Source: Chitinophagaceae bacterium
Lineage (GTDB): Bacteria > Bacteroidota > Bacteroidia > Chitinophagales > Chitinophagaceae
DNA length: 28,884 bases
Reading direction: 5' to 3'
Assembly (NCBI GenBank): GCA_947472635.1
Contig: CANJDY010000005.1
Coordinates: 1 to 28,884, forward strand
Part shown: positions 24,548-28,884 of the stretch, in pieces
Layout: each line of letters begins with the position of its first letter
Numbering within the stretch: the first letter of the stretch is position 1
The notes under the pieces: model-generated
Told to the model about the DNA's origin: nothing
Database searches by the model: none
Seen by the model: the letters and a program-made list of their open reading frames with translations, nothing else
Program-made: the position numbers and the translations under genes

Positions 24548-26086
24548 ATGAAAAGCTTTTTCTCAATTCTATTTTGTTTATCGCTGGGTTATTCAATGTT
24601 TGCCCAAACTCGGCTCTCCAAACCTTTGCTATTGAAACATACTACTTTTAAGCATTATGTGGACTATTTCAATGGTATGGAGCAGGAAAATATACAGCAG
24701 GCTATACCGAATGACAGTGCATGGAAATGGATGCAGAAAAATATTCCTTTGTTTGAATGTCCACAACAGAATTTCGAAGAGATTTTTTATTACCGCTGGT
24801 GGACATTACGCAAGCATATTAAAAAGACACCCGTAGGGTATGCTTTTACTGAGTTTCTTATTGAGCGAACTTATGCTGATAAATTTAATCTGATAGCATG
24901 CGCTCTAGGGCATCATGTCAATGAAGGAAGATGGTTGCACGACCAGCAATACCTGAATGATTATATAAAAGTATGGTATCGCGGCAATGAGGGTAAGCCG
25001 ATGAAGAAATTGCATGGATTTAGCAGTTGGGCTTCGGATGCCATCTACAACCGTTTTTTAGTAAACAAGGATCAGCAATATGTGCTCGACTTATTGCCTG
25101 ACCTGATTTCGGATTATGGCGTGTGGGAGCAGGAAAAAAAATTAAAAAGTGGGCTATTTTGGCAAACCGATGTTAAGGATGGTATGGAAGAAACCATTAG
25201 CGGAGGAAGAAAAGAAAAAAATGAAAGGCCTACCATCAATAGTTACATGTATGGGAATGCTTCGGCCGTATCAAAAATTGCAGCTTTAAAAAATGACACC
25301 CTCACCTTCAATCTGTTTCGTAAAAAGGCCGATACGCTCAAAGAGCTGATTCAACAGAAATTATGGAATAGCAATACCTCTTTTTTTGAAGTGCTTAAAG
25401 GGGGTGATACTCTGGCAAATGTTAAAGAAGCCGTGGGGTATATTCCATGGTATTTTAATTTACCAGATGCTGGTTATGAAACCGCTTGGAAAAATCTGCT
25501 CAATAAAAATATTTTTTGTGCTCCTTTTGGCATTACCACCGCCGACAGAAGTCATCCGAAATTTCGGACCCATGGTTGTTGCAAGTGTGAGTGGGATGGT
25601 GCGGTATGGCCTTTTGCTACTTCCCAAACACTTACGGCAATGGCTAACCTATTAAACAACTATCGACAGACGGTAGTGGCCGATAGTAACTATTTTAATT
25701 TGCTAGAAACCTATGTGCAATCACAATACTACCGGGGTAGACCCTATGTGGGAGAGTACCTCGATGAAAAGACAGGCTATTGGTTGAAGGGAGATGAGGA
25801 AAGAAGCCGTTATTATAATCATTCCACATTCAATGATTTAATCATTACCGGACTGGTAGGGTTACGTCCAAGAGCAGATGACATCTTTGAAGTAAATCCT
25901 TTGTTACCAGCTAACCAATGGGATTGGTTTTGCCTAGATAATATCTTGTATCACGGAAAAATAATTACCATTGTTTGGGATAAAACAGGTGCTAAGTATA
26001 AAAAAGGGAAAGGGTTGTCTGTTTTTGTAAATGGCAAAAAGTGTGCGTCCTCGCTGCAGCTTCAAAGGCTTGTAGGGAAGTTGTAG
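24548..26086 (+). CDS. Secreted (alpha/alpha)6-barrel glycoside hydrolase (MGH1/GH63-like)
   Basis: A 512-residue exported protein with signal peptide MKSFFSILFCLSLGYSMFAQ. The body resembles the MGH1-like/GH63-type (alpha/alpha)6 barrel: FYYRWWTLRKHI near the start, then GFSSWASDAIYNRFL, LFWQTDVKDGMEETISGG, YMYGNASAVSKIAA and CEWDGAVWPFATSQTL. D221-region DVKDGME and the E348/D350 pair in CEWDG are possible catalytic acids; I cannot assign them firmly. A C-terminal strand-rich tail (NILYHGKIITIVWDKTG) completes the fold. It follows the DUF4038-type gene by 23 bases, so the two are probably co-transcribed. Related folds include GH63 glucosidases and GH142 beta-L-arabinofuranosidases of rhamnogalacturonan-II degradation; specificity is open. 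Confidence 0.68.
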   Translation: MKSFFSILFCLSLGYSMFAQTRLSKPLLLKHTTFKHYVDYFNGMEQENIQQAIPNDSAWKWMQKNIPLFECPQQNFEEIFYYRWWTLRKHIKKTPVGYAFTEFLIERTYADKFNLIACALGHHVNEGRWLHDQQYLNDYIKVWYRGNEGKPMKKLHGFSSWASDAIYNRFLVNKDQQYVLDLLPDLISDYGVWEQEKKLKSGLFWQTDVKDGMEETISGGRKEKNERPTINSYMYGNASAVSKIAALKNDTLTFNLFRKKADTLKELIQQKLWNSNTSFFEVLKGGDTLANVKEAVGYIPWYFNLPDAGYETAWKNLLNKNIFCAPFGITTADRSHPKFRTHGCCKCEWDGAVWPFATSQTLTAMANLLNNYRQTVVADSNYFNLLETYVQSQYYRGRPYVGEYLDEKTGYWLKGDEERSRYYNHSTFNDLIITGLVGLRPRADDIFEVNPLLPANQWDWFCLDNILYHGKIITIVWDKTGAKYKKGKGLSVFVNGKKCASSLQLQRLVGKL

Positions 26087-26152
26087 CGCTCAAGAAAAAG
26101 AGTATTTAAATAATTTGAGTGAAAAATAAAAAATCTCCAAATAATTTTAAAG

Positions 26153-28884
26153 ATGAGGTTTAAAAAAATAAATATATTACCGTTTTTGTTTTATCTGATT
26201 TGTGTTGGGGTAAAAGCACAGCAAACAGAAAAAATTTACTTATCCGGTACAGGAAATAATGATACCAGAATTTGGGAATTTTTCTGTTCGGATGGTATGA
26301 ACTCGGGCAAATGGACTACCATTCCGGTTCCATCTTGTTGGGAATTACAGGGTTTTGGAAAGTATAATTATGGCTTTTCAAAAGACAGTCTAAGGGGGAA
26401 GGAAAAAGGATGCTACAAATATACTTTTGATGCTCCAACCCGCTGGAAGAATAAAAATATTAAAATTGTTTTCGAAGGTTCGATGACAGATACAGAAGTA
26501 AAGATCAACGGGCAATCAGCTGGAACAATCCACCAGGGAGCTTTTTATGCATTTAAATATGATATTACCTCACTTTTAAAATTTGGTAAAAAAAATATTT
26601 TAGAAGTTACAGTTGCCAAGCACTCTGCCAACCAGTCGGTCAATAATGCTGAACGAAAGGCTGATTTTTGGATTTTTGGAGGAATCTTTCGCCCTGTATT
26701 CTTGGAAGCTTTGCCCAAGCAACATATCGAAAGTATTGCTATTGATGCAAAAGCTTCTGGGCTTTTTAAGGTAAATATTTCTCTTGAAAACATTACTTCT
26801 GCCAATAAAATCATTGTTCAGTTGTTTTCTATGGATGGGAAAAAAATGGGTTCAGCTTTTTCCGCCTCCTTCCTTCCAATAAAATCTTTTGTTTCTCTCC
26901 AATCTAGTTTTCTGCATCCTTTGTTATGGACCTCTGAATTTCCAAATTTGTATAAGGCTGAAGTCAAGTTGCTATCCGATGATAAAATCGTGCACGTTAT
27001 TGAAAAGCGGTTTGGTTTCAGAACGGTGGAAGTTAAACCCCGCGATGGGATTTATGTAAATGGAATCAAAGTTAAAATGAGAGGGGTAAATCGTCATTCC
27101 TTTTACCCAACCAGTGGCAGAACCACTAGTAAACAAATTAGTATTGCAGATGTGCTATTGATGAAGGACATGAATATGAATGCTGTTCGGATGAGTCACT
27201 ATCCACCGGATGATCATTTCTTGGATATGTGTGATTCATTGGGTTTGTTTGTGATGGATGAACTAGCGGGTTGGCATGGCAATTACGATACACCTACGGG
27301 GAGTAAGTTGCTGGGTGAAATGATGGTACATGATGTGAACCATCCCTCGATTATTTTGTGGTCCAATGGAAATGAAGGAGGGCATAATCTTGAGTTGGAT
27401 CATTTATTTTCGGCCATGGATATACAGCAACGTCCTGTTGTCCATCCCTGGCAATTATTTGGAGGGATTGAAACCCAGCACTACCGTGAATTTGATTATG
27501 GTATTGGTAATTACAACCATGGCCACGAAATACTTTTGCCCACAGAGTTTTTGCATGGATTGTATGATGGAGGACATGGAGCCGGACTCGAAGATTACTG
27601 GGAAGCTATGTGGAGGAATCCTTTGAGCGCAGGAGGTTACTTGTGGGACCTTGCCGATGCGGGCATTGTACGTACAGATAAAAATGGTGCAATAGATACG
27701 GATGGCAATCATGGTGCAGATGGAATTGTTGGGCCATATCACCAAAAAGAAGGAAGTTATTTTGCCATCAAAGAAATTTGGAGTCCGGTTCATTTTGAAC
27801 ACAAAGAAATCACGCTTGCTTTTGATGGATTATTTGCGGTAGAAAACCGGTTCCACTTTACCAATTTAAGTCAATGTGCGTTTAGCTACCGGCTTAAAAA
27901 ATTACAAATTCTATCCGAGAAAGAACTCTCTGGTTCTGTTCAATCGCCGAATATAAAACCGGGTGAAAAGGGTAATTTGAAACTGATATTACCACTTAAT
28001 TGGAGCCAATATGATGTTTTGTACCTTACTGCTAAAGGAGTGGAGGGTAATGAAATTTTCACATGGAGTTTTCCTATTCTTCAACCTACTGCGGTAGCAA
28101 ATACATTACTAACGAATAAGGGTACCGGCAAAATCCAATTAGCGGAAATAGATTCGTTGTATAGGATAACAGCCAATGGAGTTACCATTGAAATCAATCG
28201 GAATTCGGGATTATTATCCTCTGTTTTTAATAAAAAGGGCCCCATTCATTTTCGAAATGGTCCCATTGTCCAAGAGGGAGTAAGCAATTTTTTAAATTTC
28301 AGCCATCATTTTCAAGGGGACAGTTTACTCATTGAGTCAGCATTTGATAAGCATAAAAGTTACAATACCCTGCAATGGACAATCTTTCCTTCAGGCATCA
28401 TTCGAATGAAAGTGAATTATTTTCCAGCTGATTATTTTACTTCTTTCATTGGAGTAAATTTTACTTTTCCTGAAAATGAGATGAAAGGGGTTACCTATTT
28501 GGGGAATGGCCCCTACAGGGTTTGGAAAAACCGTTTGAAGGGAAATCAATTTGGTATTTGGGATAAGAAATATAATGGTACTGAAACGGGCGAAAGTTGG
28601 CAATACCCTGAGTTTAAGGGATATCATAGCAATATGTATTGGTGTAAATTCATTACTGCTGGGCAGCCCTTTACAGTATACACATCGAATGAGGATTTAT
28701 TTTTTCGTTTGTTTACTCCGGCCTGGAAAACGGACCAGTGGCATAATTATGAGCCAATTTTCCCTACAGGGGATATCTCCTTTATGCAGGGTATAGCTGG
28801 TATTGGCTCCAAAACCCAGCGAAATGAAACCACTGGCCCAATGGGTATGAAAAATATTTTTTATGATTATGACAAGGATCCCGC
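26153..28884 (+). CDS. Secreted GH2 family beta-galactosidase-like enzyme (3' partial)
   Basis: The frame is open from the ATG at 26153 to the window end, giving about 910 residues. A signal peptide (MRFKKINILPFLFYLICVGVKA) is followed by the GH2 sugar-binding sandwich (about 40-185, with ADFWIFGGIFRPVFLEAL), an immunoglobulin-like domain, and the TIM barrel. The barrel has KMRGVNRHSFYP, AVRMSHYPPDDHFLDMCD, WSNGNEGGHN (E408 as acid/base) and LPTEFLHGLYDGG (E465, nucleophile by alignment with LacZ). A LacZ-type C-terminal domain begins near 670 (VTIEINRNSGLL) and includes YLGNGPYRVWKNR. Its end lies outside the window. GH2 covers beta-galactosidases, glucuronidases and others, so the substrate is not fixed. 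It is the last of three hydrolase genes in a row. Confidence 0.85.
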   Translation, partial: MRFKKINILPFLFYLICVGVKAQQTEKIYLSGTGNNDTRIWEFFCSDGMNSGKWTTIPVPSCWELQGFGKYNYGFSKDSLRGKEKGCYKYTFDAPTRWKNKNIKIVFEGSMTDTEVKINGQSAGTIHQGAFYAFKYDITSLLKFGKKNILEVTVAKHSANQSVNNAERKADFWIFGGIFRPVFLEALPKQHIESIAIDAKASGLFKVNISLENITSANKIIVQLFSMDGKKMGSAFSASFLPIKSFVSLQSSFLHPLLWTSEFPNLYKAEVKLLSDDKIVHVIEKRFGFRTVEVKPRDGIYVNGIKVKMRGVNRHSFYPTSGRTTSKQISIADVLLMKDMNMNAVRMSHYPPDDHFLDMCDSLGLFVMDELAGWHGNYDTPTGSKLLGEMMVHDVNHPSIILWSNGNEGGHNLELDHLFSAMDIQQRPVVHPWQLFGGIETQHYREFDYGIGNYNHGHEILLPTEFLHGLYDGGHGAGLEDYWEAMWRNPLSAGGYLWDLADAGIVRTDKNGAIDTDGNHGADGIVGPYHQKEGSYFAIKEIWSPVHFEHKEITLAFDGLFAVENRFHFTNLSQCAFSYRLKKLQILSEKELSGSVQSPNIKPGEKGNLKLILPLNWSQYDVLYLTAKGVEGNEIFTWSFPILQPTAVANTLLTNKGTGKIQLAEIDSLYRITANGVTIEINRNSGLLSSVFNKKGPIHFRNGPIVQEGVSNFLNFSHHFQGDSLLIESAFDKHKSYNTLQWTIFPSGIIRMKVNYFPADYFTSFIGVNFTFPENEMKGVTYLGNGPYRVWKNRLKGNQFGIWDKKYNGTETGESWQYPEFKGYHSNMYWCKFITAGQPFTVYTSNEDLFFRLFTPAWKTDQWHNYEPIFPTGDISFMQGIAGIGSKTQRNETTGPMGMKNIFYDYDKDP

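Overview
The window looks like chromosomal DNA of a Bacteroidota bacterium, most likely a Chitinophagaceae-type soil or plant-associated member. The reasons are AT-rich coding DNA, a SusC/SusD pair, many secreted glycan-degrading enzymes with short signal peptides or lipoboxes, AT-rich translation starts without clear Shine-Dalgarno sequences, and a TAnnTTTG promoter element. All genes recognised are on the + strand. I see no rRNA, tRNA, CRISPR array, transposase or integrase.

Layout: (1) 3-254 is the C-terminal end of a secreted pectate-lyase-like protein cut by the window edge. (2) 391-5655 is a tight three-gene unit: a two-part beta-helix/TIM-like protein, a GH140 apiosidase-type hydrolase and a GH43-like lipoprotein. 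(3) 6012-10719 is a SusC/SusD outer-membrane pair behind a Bacteroidota-type -7 element, closed by a perfect 20-bp hairpin terminator. (4) 11160-21243 starts with a DeoR-family regulator. It continues with a secreted beta-propeller enzyme, an L-fucose-isomerase-fold sugar isomerase, a split transketolase, and a ribose-type ABC importer (lipoprotein receptor, DUF2291 protein, ATPase, permease). It ends at a hairpin terminator. (5) 21345-22838 is an FGGY kinase of glycerol-kinase type with an altered substrate pocket. (6) 22902 to the window end holds three more secreted hydrolases: a DUF5060/DUF4038-type enzyme, an (alpha/alpha)6-barrel enzyme and a GH2 enzyme cut by the window edge.

Main interpretation (inference): this is a D-apiose release and catabolism locus acting on apiose-containing pectin, such as rhamnogalacturonan II or apiogalacturonan. 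GH140 is the family of the characterised rhamnogalacturonan-II apiosidase. Isomerase plus kinase plus a dedicated split transketolase, with no aldolase or epimerase, is the layout of the described transketolase route for D-apiose: apiose to apulose, to apulose 4-phosphate, to dihydroxyacetone phosphate and xylulose 5-phosphate. In this model SusCD moves oligosaccharides into the periplasm, periplasmic enzymes free apiose, and the ABC importer carries it into the cytoplasm. The DeoR protein would sense a phosphorylated intermediate. A SusCD system joined to a ribose-type ABC importer and a complete intracellular route in one Bacteroidota locus is the most unusual aspect of the window.
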